This document shows positions 1 through 7,971 of a DNA stretch of 20,914 nucleotides, piece by piece. Position numbers and translations under genes: made by a program. The notes beneath the pieces are model-generated. The model worked only from the letters and a program-made list of their open reading frames with translations, had not been told where the DNA came from and made no database searches. The stretch comes from Spirosomataceae bacterium. Its GTDB lineage: Bacteria; Bacteroidota; Bacteroidia; Cytophagales; Spirosomataceae. The stretch's first letter is position 1. The number at the start of each line of letters is the position of its first letter. The stretch covers positions 1-20,914 of the forward strand of contig JALOLW010000011.1 of NCBI GenBank assembly GCA_025455795.1, given 5' to 3'.

Positions 1-576
1 GGGTTGTTGAAACTGGAAGCAGAATATGTGTCGTGCTTTGGGTCGGGTACGATTCGGGAAGAACTGGCGCAAATTCACAACTCACCTTTTGCGGTTGAGT
101 CGGCGCATATCAAGTTCAAAAACAGCGATTTGAGTGCCTATGTCTATCGGTCGCTGTTTGACGTGGCGCGGCAGTACCGCGAAAGTTTTGAGGTGTATGG
201 CTCCAAAAAATCGTTTGAATGGCCGCTCGTTGAAGGCGAAGAACCCGTGATTCATACGGCCAAAAAAGAAGAACATGAAATCCCTGAGCGCGTTAGCACA
301 CCTGACTACGCGCACCTGCTGCCCGAAGAGATTCAGCCTTTTACGACCCGTGGCGTGTATGACATTGATGACAACACGCACTTGTCGTTTACGCAAGGCG
401 CGGGGCATGGTGGCTCTCACCCGCACTTGGCGCATGAGTTTTTGATGGCGCTGGTTGAAGACCGCGACCCGTTTCCAAATGCCGCTCAGTCGGCCAACTG
501 GACCTGCGTGGGCATTTTGGCGCACGAGTCGGCCATGCAGGGCGGAAAGTTGATGTATTTGCCTAATTTTGGATAA
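1..576 (+). CDS. Gfo/Idh/MocA family oxidoreductase, C-terminal part (5' end outside window)
   Basis: The reading frame is open from base 1 to a TAA at 574-576, giving about 191 residues with no start needed inside the window. The visible part is the C-terminal alpha/beta substrate-binding and dimerisation domain of a Gfo/Idh/MocA dehydrogenase. The family signature is the tail around HGGSHPHLAHEFLMAL, followed by the region with PNAAQSANWTCVGILAHESA and GG, which matches the usual end of these proteins. The NAD(P)-binding Rossmann domain would lie to the left. Members oxidise or reduce sugars and cyclitols, and the substrate cannot be read from this half. It lies 83 bp before the DUF1501 gene on the same strand, so the two may be co-transcribed. 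The family call is firm; the reaction is unknown. Confidence 0.85.
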   Translation, partial: GLLKLEAEYVSCFGSGTIREELAQIHNSPFAVESAHIKFKNSDLSAYVYRSLFDVARQYRESFEVYGSKKSFEWPLVEGEEPVIHTAKKEEHEIPERVSTPDYAHLLPEEIQPFTTRGVYDIDDNTHLSFTQGAGHGGSHPHLAHEFLMALVEDRDPFPNAAQSANWTCVGILAHESAMQGGKLMYLPNFG

Positions 577-659
577 AACTGGGGGTCAAAAACGCACGAT
601 TTTATCGGTTATTTGTTTTAATGAGGAAGCCGTAATTGAGTCGAAAAAATGGTTTTGGG

Positions 660-2108
660 ATGAATGCTTTTGAAGAAACCGAACAACACATCCACGACCA
701 ACAGAGTCGTCGGAATTTTTTGACAAGCACCAGTCTTGGGCTGGGTGCGGCAGCGTTGTCGTCGTTGTTGGGGCATACCGCCCAAGCTGCCAACGGACCC
801 GTATTGGGCAAACCGCACTTTACCCCCAAAGTCAAGCGTGTCATCTATCTGCTCCAAAGCGGTGCGCCGTCGCAGTTGGAACTCTTTGATTATAAGCCCC
901 GCCTTGAAAAAATGTGGGGTCAAAATCTCCCCGAATCTGTCCGCAAAGGCCAACGCCTCACGGGTATGACCGCAGGGCAGAGTAGTTTTCCGTTGGCGGC
1001 TTCGGTCTATAAATTCGCCCAACACGGCCAAAGCCGAATGTGGGTGAGTGAATTGTTGCCGTATATTTCTAAAATTACCGACGAGGCCACGTTTATCCGT
1101 TCTATGCACACCGAGGCCATCAACCACGACCCCGCCGTGACGTTTTTTCAGACGGGTAGTCAGCAGGGGGGGCGGCCTTCGTTTGGGTCATGGATAAGCT
1201 ACGGGTTGGGGTCCGACAATCAAAACCTGCCGTCGTTTGTGGTGTTGCTGTCCAAAGGCCGTGGAGGCGACCAGCCGCTGTACGCCAAACTGTGGAGCAA
1301 CGGTTTTTTGTCGTCGGTGCATCAGGGCGTGGTATTTCGGTCGGGGCCAGACCCCGTGTTTTATCTCAACAATCCTTCGGGAATTGACAAAACGAGCCGC
1401 CGCCGTATGCTCGACGTACTTGCCAAAATGCACCAAGAGCAATACAAACAAGTGCTTGACCCTGAAATAAATAGCCGCATGGCGCAGTACGAAATGGCCT
1501 ACCGAATGCAGACGGCCGTTCCTGAAACACTCGACATCTCCAAAGAACCCGATTATATCTTTGACATGTACGGCCCCGAAGCCAAAAAACCTGGCACGTT
1601 TGCTGCCAACTGCTTATTGGCACGGAAATTGGCCGAAAAAGGCGTGAAATTTATCCAACTTTATCATCAAGGTTGGGACCAGCACGGCAACCTGCCCAAC
1701 GACATCAAAATCATGGCCAAGTCGGTGGACCAGCCGTCGGCGGCGTTGTTGTTGGATTTAAAACAACGTGGTTTGCTCGAAGATACACTCGTGATTTGGG
1801 GAGGAGAGTTTGGGCGCGGTTCTTATTCACAAGGCAAACTTACCAAAGAAAGCTACGGCCGCGACCATCACCCGCGCTGTTTTACGATTTGGATGGCGGG
1901 CGGCGGCGTAAAGAAAGGCTATATCCACGGCGAAACCGACGATTTTAGCTACAACATCACCCGCGACCCCGTACACGTACACGACTTTCAGGCTACGGTG
2001 ATGCACTTGTTGGGACTTGACCATGAGCAACTTACGTTCAAATTTCAAGGCCGTCGCTACCGCCTCACGGATGTTCACGGACATGTCGTAAAACCCATTT
2101 TGGCGTAA
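660..2108 (+). CDS. DUF1501 domain-containing protein with Tat signal
   Basis: A 482-residue protein if started at the ATG at 660; a TTG at 636 in the same frame would add eight residues (MSRKNGFG). I prefer the ATG because the protein then begins MNAFEETEQH, and the Tat motif SRRNFL falls at residues 16-21, followed by a hydrophobic stretch ending near AQAAN. DUF1501 proteins belong to the alkaline phosphatase/sulfatase-like superfamily. Expected blocks are visible: GWDQHGN (about 338-344), GGEFGR (about 381-386), GRDHHP (about 400-405) followed by the WMAGGGVK segment, and HVHDF (about 439-443); their Asp and His residues are candidate metal ligands. It is exported folded to the periplasm, and its biochemical role is not known to me. 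Such genes often sit beside DUF1553/DUF1549 cytochrome genes, but here the neighbour is a Gfo/Idh/MocA oxidoreductase. Its stop is 1 bp from the stop of the convergent thioesterase gene. Confidence 0.88.
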   Translation: MNAFEETEQHIHDQQSRRNFLTSTSLGLGAAALSSLLGHTAQAANGPVLGKPHFTPKVKRVIYLLQSGAPSQLELFDYKPRLEKMWGQNLPESVRKGQRLTGMTAGQSSFPLAASVYKFAQHGQSRMWVSELLPYISKITDEATFIRSMHTEAINHDPAVTFFQTGSQQGGRPSFGSWISYGLGSDNQNLPSFVVLLSKGRGGDQPLYAKLWSNGFLSSVHQGVVFRSGPDPVFYLNNPSGIDKTSRRRMLDVLAKMHQEQYKQVLDPEINSRMAQYEMAYRMQTAVPETLDISKEPDYIFDMYGPEAKKPGTFAANCLLARKLAEKGVKFIQLYHQGWDQHGNLPNDIKIMAKSVDQPSAALLLDLKQRGLLEDTLVIWGGEFGRGSYSQGKLTKESYGRDHHPRCFTIWMAGGGVKKGYIHGETDDFSYNITRDPVHVHDFQATVMHLLGLDHEQLTFKFQGRRYRLTDVHGHVVKPILA

Positions 2109-2109
2109 C

Positions 2110-2655
2110 TCAAAACCCAACTACACAGCGTTCTTTTGTGAGCAGTTCGCGGCTTTCTTCTACTTTTAGGCGGCTTTTTTCGTTGTCAAACTCGCCAGCG
2201 TAGGCATTTTTGAGTTCTTTGCGCTTGATAGCCTCCAAAAACCGTCGCGCGTCGTCGGGGGTTTCGAGCAGCAGTGCTGGTACTTCGGTAGGCTTGCCCG
2301 TGTCGTCTTTGGCCACCATCGTAAAGTAGGAAGTATTGGTGTGTTTTTGCTCGCCCGTCCGTACGTTTTCAGACACCACTCGGATGCCTATCACCATCGA
2401 AGTACGCCCTACGTAATTGACCGAAGCGTGAAGTGATACCAATTCACCCACATTGATAGGTTGGAGAAACTGCACGCCCTCTACCGTCACTGTCACCACG
2501 TAGCTACCCGCGTGTTTGGAGGCGCAAGCGTAGGCCACTTTGTCCATCAACGACAACAGAATCCCCCCGTGAATTTTACCCCCAAAATTGGCATACGACG
2601 GAATCATCAATTCGGTAATCGTCGTGCGTGAAAAATTGACTGATTTGGGTTGCAT
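2110..2655 (-). CDS. Acyl-CoA thioesterase, hotdog fold (YciA/BACH-like)
   Basis: A 181-residue protein that would hydrolyse acyl-CoA thioesters to free acid and CoA in the cytoplasm. The hotdog core is clear: N23 FGGKIHGG, then the central helix with LLSLMDKVAYACASKHAG (Asp38 is the likely catalytic acid), followed by strands VVTVTVEGVQFLQPINVGE and VSLHASVNYVGRTSM. This arrangement is typical of the YciA/cytosolic acyl-CoA hydrolase branch. The last 50 or so residues form a charged extension (RFLEAIKRKELKN, EKSRLKVEESRELL) beyond the fold, common in Bacteroidota members. The start codon is 3 bp after the S41 protease stop, so the two are almost certainly translated from one mRNA, although no functional link between them is known to me. 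The 3' end abuts the DUF1501 gene tail to tail, with no room for a separate terminator. Confidence 0.9.
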   Translation of the reverse strand: MQPKSVNFSRTTITELMIPSYANFGGKIHGGILLSLMDKVAYACASKHAGSYVVTVTVEGVQFLQPINVGELVSLHASVNYVGRTSMVIGIRVVSENVRTGEQKHTNTSYFTMVAKDDTGKPTEVPALLLETPDDARRFLEAIKRKELKNAYAGEFDNEKSRLKVEESRELLTKERCVVGF

Positions 2656-2658
2656 GGC

Positions 2659-4335
2659 TTATTTTTTCAAACTAACGATTCCTTTTGACAACTGCTCGGC
2701 TTGGTCAAAAAGCGTCAGGGCTTTGACAATAGCCTCGTCTTGGGTGGCCATTACCTGGTAAAACTCATTGTTGAGGTTGCTGCTGTTGCCGTCCCGTCTT
2801 TGATATACATATCGTGCAATAGTAGCTTTCAGAAAAGTACGAATGTACGGTTTGGAGCGACTGAATTCCTTTTCGTTGAATTTTACGCCTTCGTCGGTCG
2901 CTTCTTTGACCAATGTTTGCAAGTCAGCGTCGGTGGGGGTGAAGTTTTTGATAAAATCTTGGTACGCAACTTTTTCCAACTGCTTTCGCTGCTGATTGAC
3001 GTACTGCAAGGCGAAGTCACGGATGATGCTTTTGCCAAACAATTCGTACAAATAGGGCGTAAGATAGGTGGTGTCGCGGCCCACAAAAATATCGGGTGTA
3101 ATGCCCCCGCCTCCATACACGGTACGGCCTAAACCCGTCCTAAATTGCAATTTGGGGTTGTTTTTGATGCTATCGGCCACAAAAAGTTCCCCTTGTTTGA
3201 AGCGGTCTTTGAGGTCTTTTTCGTAGTTTTCTACGTCGCCGTGGGTGTAGGGCTTTTGAATACTGCGTCCGCTTGGGGTGTAATATCGCGAAATAGTGAG
3301 GCGCAGCTCCGAGCCATCGGATAGATTGACGGGCATCTGTACCAAACCTTTGCCAAACGACCGACGACCCACAATCAGGGCGCGGTCGTGGTCTTGAAGT
3401 GCGCCTGCCACGATTTCAGAAGCCGACGCGCTGCCTTCGTCAATCAGTACCACCACGGGACCGTTTTCAAACTGCCCCGTAAATTTGGCGTAAGTTTTGC
3501 GGTCGTAGCGGTCGTCTTTGCCATCGGTATAGACTATCATCTTGTCGCCTGCTACGAGTTCATCCACCATGTTGGTAGCGCGGTCCATGTAGCCGCCAGG
3601 ATTGCCGCGCAAGTCGAGCAGCAGCTTTTTCATGCCCTGTGATTTGAGCGATGCCAACGATTTTTTGAATTCTTCGTAGGTGGACTCTGAAAAGCGCGTC
3701 ACTTTGAGGTACCCGATTTCTTTGTCCATCATGTAGGCGGCATCTACCGAAAACGTTGGGATTCGGTCGCGCTTGAGTTTGAACGTGAGGAGTTTAGGTA
3801 CGTTTCGCCGCTGAATCTCAATATTTACCTCGCTCCCGCGCGGACCGCGAAGTTTAGAAAAAATAAAGGCGTTGTCTATTTTTTTGCCCGTAAAAGCCTC
3901 GCCATTGACTTTGATGATTTTATCACCGCTCTGAATCCCTGCCGCTTCGGAGGGGCCTCCTGTCAAAGCCGTAACGACAAAAACCGTATCTCGAAAGAGA
4001 TTGAATTCTACGCCAATACCATCAAAGCCACTCTCGAGCTGTGAGCGTGCTGCCACCGCATCTTTGGGGTTGTAGTAAGAAGTGTGCGGGTCGAGTTTTT
4101 CCAACATTTTGTTGATAGAAAAATCCACCAACTCGTCGGTATTGACAGTGTCCACGTAATTGTTGTCAATCAGTTGGAGAATTTCTTTGAATTTGGTGTA
4201 GCCCCGCGCTACGTCGGTGACACCTTTGCCACCTCCAAAAAACGTAGCTCCCAACAACATTCCTGCGGCCAAGGTCAAAGCCAGCATGATTGGCAAACGT
4301 ACCGTCCAACGGTCGTTTTGGATAGGTTTTTCCAT
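2659..4335 (-). CDS. S41 family peptidase (CtpA/Prc-type carboxyl-terminal processing protease)
   Basis: A 558-residue envelope protease. Residues about 11-34 form one N-terminal membrane segment (signal anchor), so the rest faces the periplasm. A PDZ domain covers about residues 90-190 (FDGIGVEF, GIQSGDKIIKVNGE, KLRGPRGSEV). The S41 catalytic core follows (IGYLKVTRF, LLLDLRGNPGG at 238-248). The Ser-Lys dyad is readable as S304 in GSASASEI and K329 in RRSFGKGLVQ; the 25-residue spacing equals that of E. coli Prc S430/K455 as I recall it. The substrate-binding end continues with SRYYTPSGRSIQKPY, and a C-terminal helical region of about 130 residues follows. Such proteases trim or degrade periplasmic proteins from the C terminus. 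The gene is upstream in an operon with the thioesterase. Its 5' side is occupied by the 8-bp repeat arrays rather than a recognisable promoter. Confidence 0.95.
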   Translation of the reverse strand: MEKPIQNDRWTVRLPIMLALTLAAGMLLGATFFGGGKGVTDVARGYTKFKEILQLIDNNYVDTVNTDELVDFSINKMLEKLDPHTSYYNPKDAVAARSQLESGFDGIGVEFNLFRDTVFVVTALTGGPSEAAGIQSGDKIIKVNGEAFTGKKIDNAFIFSKLRGPRGSEVNIEIQRRNVPKLLTFKLKRDRIPTFSVDAAYMMDKEIGYLKVTRFSESTYEEFKKSLASLKSQGMKKLLLDLRGNPGGYMDRATNMVDELVAGDKMIVYTDGKDDRYDRKTYAKFTGQFENGPVVVLIDEGSASASEIVAGALQDHDRALIVGRRSFGKGLVQMPVNLSDGSELRLTISRYYTPSGRSIQKPYTHGDVENYEKDLKDRFKQGELFVADSIKNNPKLQFRTGLGRTVYGGGGITPDIFVGRDTTYLTPYLYELFGKSIIRDFALQYVNQQRKQLEKVAYQDFIKNFTPTDADLQTLVKEATDEGVKFNEKEFSRSKPYIRTFLKATIARYVYQRRDGNSSNLNNEFYQVMATQDEAIVKALTLFDQAEQLSKGIVSLKK

Positions 4336-4519
4336 ACTTTTATATTTTCAATGAGTGAATGCCTGAATGAGAGAATGCTGCAATGCAGGAATGTGTAGAT
4401 GCAGAAATGATTTTTTAGACTTCCGTTTACGCATTTCTACATTTATGCAATTATGAATTTCTACATTCTCGCAATTCCTAAACGCGCAAACGCGCCAAAA
4501 AGTTGTTGGAAATATTCGC
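4336..4519. repeat. Intergenic spacer with two opposed arrays of degenerate 8-bp repeats
   Basis: This 184-bp gap between gtrA and the S41 gene (both on -) is highly patterned. On the + strand the motif AATG recurs every 8 bp at 4350, 4358, 4366, 4374, 4382 and 4390, then GATG at 4398 and AATG at 4406, making eight consecutive units with four variable bases each. On the - strand seven units of the same type run the other way from about 4475 to 4420 (ATTGCGAG, AATGTAGA, AATTCATA, ATTGCATA, AATGTAGA, AATGCGTA, AACGGAAG). Next to these are two exact copies of AAACGCGC (4480-4487 and 4488-4495), again 8 bp long. The inner ends of the arms can pair: 4399-4409 with 4432-4442 at 10 of 11 positions, enclosing a 22-nt loop. 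No promoter or ORF is evident inside. Confidence 0.8.
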
Positions 4520-5032
4520 CTAATCTTTGCCCAGATTGAGGGCTGCTTTGGCGCGGTCGTAAAAGCCCGTACTTTTGAAAGTGAAGGTTTTGTGCAAAAT
4601 GAAGTTGCTCACAAAACTAAAACCCATCGCTATCAACAACGCAGAGGCTTCATTGACGTGAATATCGCGCGATTTGTCGGAGAGTGAACTGATAGGCAGG
4701 CGATAGATAGTTTCGGGATAAATCGAATTGATAACACCCAAAGCTAAGGTAGAAACGCCTACCGTAATACCCCAAGAAATAAAAGCTACGATGCCAAACT
4801 TGACCATTTCGCGGCGGGTTTTGCTCGAATTGCGGGCGTCAAAAGCAAAGAGTTTGGTCAAAACAAAGCCCACTATAAACGAAACGACGTAGCCCAGTGA
4901 GACCGAAGTAGTATAGCCGTAGTAACTACGAAAAAAACTCCCCGAAATGAACTGAACCACCACGCCTGTTCCTGCCACTAAGAAGTAAACAATGAGGTCT
5001 TTGAGATTGAAAAGTGCAGATTTTTTGGCCAC
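4520..5032 (-). CDS. GtrA family membrane protein
   Basis: A 170-residue protein if started at the GTG at 5032 (MAKKSALFNLKDLIVYFLVAG). The frame stays open to a TTG at 5089, which would add 19 residues (GSCPKCTYFAASRNIQRIV) that look unlike a GtrA N-terminus and overlap a likely promoter. Four membrane segments are visible: LIVYFLVAGTGVVVQFISG, SLGYVVSFIVGFVLTKLFAF, MVKFGIVAFISWGITVGVST and LLIAMGFSFVSNFILHKTF. The short FVSNFILHKTFTF tail is typical of the family. GtrA proteins act in the inner membrane in the synthesis or flipping of polyprenyl-linked sugars for surface polysaccharide and glycosylation; the exact role of this one is unknown. No glycosyltransferase gene is adjacent. It is divergent from the M3 peptidase gene. 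Confidence 0.85.
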   Translation of the reverse strand: MAKKSALFNLKDLIVYFLVAGTGVVVQFISGSFFRSYYGYTTSVSLGYVVSFIVGFVLTKLFAFDARNSSKTRREMVKFGIVAFISWGITVGVSTLALGVINSIYPETIYRLPISSLSDKSRDIHVNEASALLIAMGFSFVSNFILHKTFTFKSTGFYDRAKAALNLGKD

Positions 5033-5058
5033 TATACGTTGAATATTCCGTGAGGCAG

Positions 5059-5090
5059 CAAAATAAGTACATTTTGGGCAGCTACCCAAA
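5059..5090 (-). promoter_or_regulatory. Candidate Bacteroidota promoter for gtrA, overlapping a near-palindrome
   Basis: On the - strand a TTTG (5087-5090) is followed after 21 nt by TATTTTG (5059-5065), close to but not exactly TTTG-N19-TAnnTTTG. Transcription would start near 5052, downstream of the TTG at 5089 and upstream of the GTG at 5032, which supports the GTG start. Between the boxes, the 16-mer at 5074-5089 (TTGGGCAGCTACCCAA) is palindromic at 14 of 16 positions and could be an operator. Confidence 0.35.
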
Positions 5091-5190
5091 TTTTATTATT
5101 GAACGGTCACAGTGATTATCGCAAATAAAACTTCCACAAAAACGATTTTTGTGCGTACTTTGTTGGCCTTTATATGTACAAAACCCATCT

Positions 5191-6915
5191 ATGTCAGCAC
5201 TTAGCATACCGCAGCGCCCTGCCCGTCAGTTTTTGGGCGAAGAATTTGAACTTTCCAGTTGGGCGCAAGTCCAGCCGTTTTATGAAAATCTCAAAAACCG
5301 CGAGATTCAGTCTGCCAATGACCTGAAAACTTGGTTTTTGCACCGGAGCGAGTTGGAGTCGTATCTATCCGAAAACTTTGCTTGGCGGTACATCCGCATG
5401 ACTTGCGACACCACCAACGAGCAACATCAGCGGGCGTTTAATGATTTTGTCGAAAATATACAGCCTCAACTCAGCGCGTATAGCAACGACCTCGACCAAA
5501 AAGCCCTCAGTAGCCCGTTTTTGGGCGAACTCCACGAAAAAGGCTTTGACATCACCCTGCGGGGCATGAAAAAAGCCATTGAGATTTTTCGGGAGCAGAA
5601 CATTCCACTCCAAACCCAAATCCAAACCGAACAAGCACAATACGGCGCGATTGTGGGTGCAATGACCGTGGAAATAAACGGCGAAGAAATGACCCTCCAA
5701 CGCGCCTCTGATTTGCTCCAATCAACCGACCGCGCTGTGCGTGAAAGCGTTTGGCGTAAAATTCAAAATCGTCGCCTACAAGACCGCGAGCAGTTGGACT
5801 CACTCATCAACAGCCTGCGCGATTTGCGCCACCAAGTTGCTCAAAATGCTGATTTTGCCAATTTCCGCGACTATATGTTTGCGGCGTTGGGGCGGTTTGA
5901 TTATACGCCACAAGACTGCTTCGATTTTCACGAATCGGTGGCCGAGGCCGTCGTGCCAATGCTCAACGACATGGCGGAAGAACGCAAAAGTACGCTGAAA
6001 TTGAGTGAGTTGCGTCCGTGGGATTTCAAGGTTGACCCTCAAAATTTACCACCGCTCAAGCCTTTCAGCACTGGCGATGAGTTGTTGGAAAAAACCATCC
6101 AGTGCTTCACCTTGCTCGACCCCCAACTCGGCGGCTACCTGCGCGTAATGAAGGCAATGGGCCACCTCGACCTCGAATCACGCAAGGGCAAAGCACCAGG
6201 AGGCTACAACTATCCGTTGGAGGAAATCGGCGTGCCGTTTATTTTTATGAATGCCACCTCCAACCTCCGCGACCTCGTTACGCTGCTGCACGAAGGCGGT
6301 CATGCGGTTCACAATTTCGTGACGCGCGACCTGGCCCTCAATTCGTTCAAAAATCCGCCCGCCGAAGTGGCCGAACTCGCCTCGATGAGCATGGAACTGA
6401 TTACGATGGACTATTGGCACGTATTTTTTGAAGACGAGAATGACCTCCGCCGTGCCAAAATCCAGCACTTAGAGTCTATCATCGAAACCCTGCCGTGGGT
6501 AGCCACCGTGGATAAATTCCAGCATTGGCTTTACGAAAACCCAACGCACAGTGTCGAAGAGCGACAAGCTGTTTGGGAGCAAATTTATACGCAATTTAGC
6601 GACAGTATTACGGATTGGACAGGTTTAGAAACTTCTCAAAAGTATCTCTGGCAGAAGCAGTTGCATATCTACGAAGTGCCTTTTTATTACATCGAATACG
6701 GCATGGCGCAGTTGGGCGCGATTGGGGTTTGGCGCAATTACAAACAAAACCCCCAACGCGGCCTCGAAGGCTATCTCAACGCCCTCAAACTTGGCTACAC
6801 GGCTTCGATTGGCGACATTTACGCGGCGGCCAACATTCCTTTTGATTTTTCAAAAGGTTATATCACGGAATTGATGCAGTTTGTTAAAACAGAGTTAGAA
6901 AAATTAAAAAACTAA
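5191..6915 (+). CDS. M3 family oligoendopeptidase (PepF-like zinc peptidase)
   Basis: A 574-residue cytoplasmic metallopeptidase that cleaves short peptides. I chose the ATG at 5191 (MSALSIPQRPARQFLGEEFE). The frame extends upstream to a TTG at 5149, but the extra residues (MCVLCWPLYVQNPS) do not resemble the family N-terminus. The zinc site is readable: HEGGH at residues 367-371, and the third ligand E395 in AELASMSME, 28 residues after the first His as expected in M3, with E402 as the second conserved Glu. The C-terminal active-site part (HIYEVPFYYIEYGMAQLGAI) supplies the conserved Tyr and His residues of the family. The upstream segment APGGYNYPLEEIGVPFIFMN is also characteristic. Length and order are normal. 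It is divergent from gtrA and followed by fcl 76 bp later. Confidence 0.93.
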   Translation: MSALSIPQRPARQFLGEEFELSSWAQVQPFYENLKNREIQSANDLKTWFLHRSELESYLSENFAWRYIRMTCDTTNEQHQRAFNDFVENIQPQLSAYSNDLDQKALSSPFLGELHEKGFDITLRGMKKAIEIFREQNIPLQTQIQTEQAQYGAIVGAMTVEINGEEMTLQRASDLLQSTDRAVRESVWRKIQNRRLQDREQLDSLINSLRDLRHQVAQNADFANFRDYMFAALGRFDYTPQDCFDFHESVAEAVVPMLNDMAEERKSTLKLSELRPWDFKVDPQNLPPLKPFSTGDELLEKTIQCFTLLDPQLGGYLRVMKAMGHLDLESRKGKAPGGYNYPLEEIGVPFIFMNATSNLRDLVTLLHEGGHAVHNFVTRDLALNSFKNPPAEVAELASMSMELITMDYWHVFFEDENDLRRAKIQHLESIIETLPWVATVDKFQHWLYENPTHSVEERQAVWEQIYTQFSDSITDWTGLETSQKYLWQKQLHIYEVPFYYIEYGMAQLGAIGVWRNYKQNPQRGLEGYLNALKLGYTASIGDIYAAANIPFDFSKGYITELMQFVKTELEKLKN

Positions 6916-6991
6916 ACCCCAAGGTGGTGTATTCACAGCCCATAAAGTGGTTAATTAAGGCAGAGAATAGGTACAGAGTAACATATTTTTA

Positions 6992-7933
6992 ATGGAAAAA
7001 AACGCAAAAATTTACGTAGCAGGCCATCGCGGAATGGTCGGTTCGGCCATCACAAGACGCTTACAGGCAGAGGGTTATGAAAACCTCGTATTACGTACAT
7101 CCAAAGAATTAGATTTGCGAAACCAGCAAGCTGTCACTGATTTTTTTGAGCAAGAACGCCCCGAATACGTGTTTTTGGCAGCGGCCAAAGTAGGCGGTAT
7201 CATGGCCAACAACGTCTATCGCGCAGAGTTTTTGTACGACAATTTGCAAATTCAAAACAATATTATCCACAACGCTTACCTCACGGGTGCGAAGAAACTG
7301 ATGTTTTTGGGGTCGTCGTGTATTTATCCCAAAATGGCCCCCCAGCCACTGCAAGAAGACGCCCTGCTGACAGGCACGCTCGAATACACCAACGAACCCT
7401 ACGCCATCGCCAAAATAGCGGGCATCAAAATGTGCGAAAATTACCGCAAACAATACGGCTGTAATTTTATTTCGGCGATGCCTACCAATCTTTACGGTCC
7501 CAACGACAACTACGACCTCCAAAACTCACACGTACTGCCCGCCATGATTCGCAAGTTTCACGAGGCCAAAATCGAAGGCAAACCTTTTGTAGAATTGTGG
7601 GGAACGGGCGCACCGTTGCGGGAGTTTCTCCACGCCGACGACCTGGCCGACGCTTGCGTGTTTTTGATGAATCACTACAACGAGGAGCAGTTTATCAACG
7701 TAGGCGTAGGCGAAGACCTGTCTATCAAGGCGTTGGCCGAACTTATCAAGGGCATCGTAGGCTACGACGGCGCGTTGCACTGGAACACTGACAAGCCCGA
7801 TGGCACTCCCCGCAAACTCATGGATGTATCGCGTTTACACGCGCTGGGGTGGCGTCATCGCTACACCCTCGACGTGGGCATCCGACACGCCTATCAAGAT
7901 TTTTTGGCAAAAGAGAAAGAATACGCCGTGTGA
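6992..7933 (+). CDS. fcl: GDP-L-fucose synthase
   Basis: A 313-residue short-chain dehydrogenase of the extended type that converts GDP-4-keto-6-deoxy-D-mannose to GDP-L-fucose by epimerisation at C3 and C5 and NADPH-dependent reduction at C4. The NADP-binding motif GHRGMVGSA lies at residues 11-19. The catalytic residues are visible: S108 and C110 in LGSSCIYP, Y137 and K141 in YAIAK, and H180 in NSHVLPAMI. They match E. coli S107, C109, Y136, K140 and H179 with a shift of one. The segments TNLYGPNDNYDLQNSHVLP and GTGAPLREFLHADDLADAC are diagnostic for Fcl. It would supply GDP-fucose for surface glycans. The usual partner gmd (GDP-mannose 4,6-dehydratase) is not adjacent. The convergent neighbour is menB, with 38 bp between the stops. 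Confidence 0.95.
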   Translation: MEKNAKIYVAGHRGMVGSAITRRLQAEGYENLVLRTSKELDLRNQQAVTDFFEQERPEYVFLAAAKVGGIMANNVYRAEFLYDNLQIQNNIIHNAYLTGAKKLMFLGSSCIYPKMAPQPLQEDALLTGTLEYTNEPYAIAKIAGIKMCENYRKQYGCNFISAMPTNLYGPNDNYDLQNSHVLPAMIRKFHEAKIEGKPFVELWGTGAPLREFLHADDLADACVFLMNHYNEEQFINVGVGEDLSIKALAELIKGIVGYDGALHWNTDKPDGTPRKLMDVSRLHALGWRHRYTLDVGIRHAYQDFLAKEKEYAV

Positions 7934-7971
7934 CGCGATTGTAAGAACCGTTCAACAACGTCTCTCAATCA

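Noticed and set aside
621..635. Tiny ORF ATG-AGG-AAG-CCG-TAA before the DUF1501 gene
   Set aside because: Four codons with no attenuator structure around them; most likely chance.
1592..1633. Two sigma-54-like matches (near 1592-1607 and 1617-1633)
   Set aside because: Both sit inside the DUF1501 coding sequence, in frame with conserved protein, and no gene starts downstream. They show how often such matches arise by chance and temper the call at 16385.
5156..5162. TACTTTG as a promoter box of the M3 peptidase gene
   Set aside because: It has only one base between TA and TTTG and no TTTG at the -33 distance, so it does not meet the consensus well enough to list.
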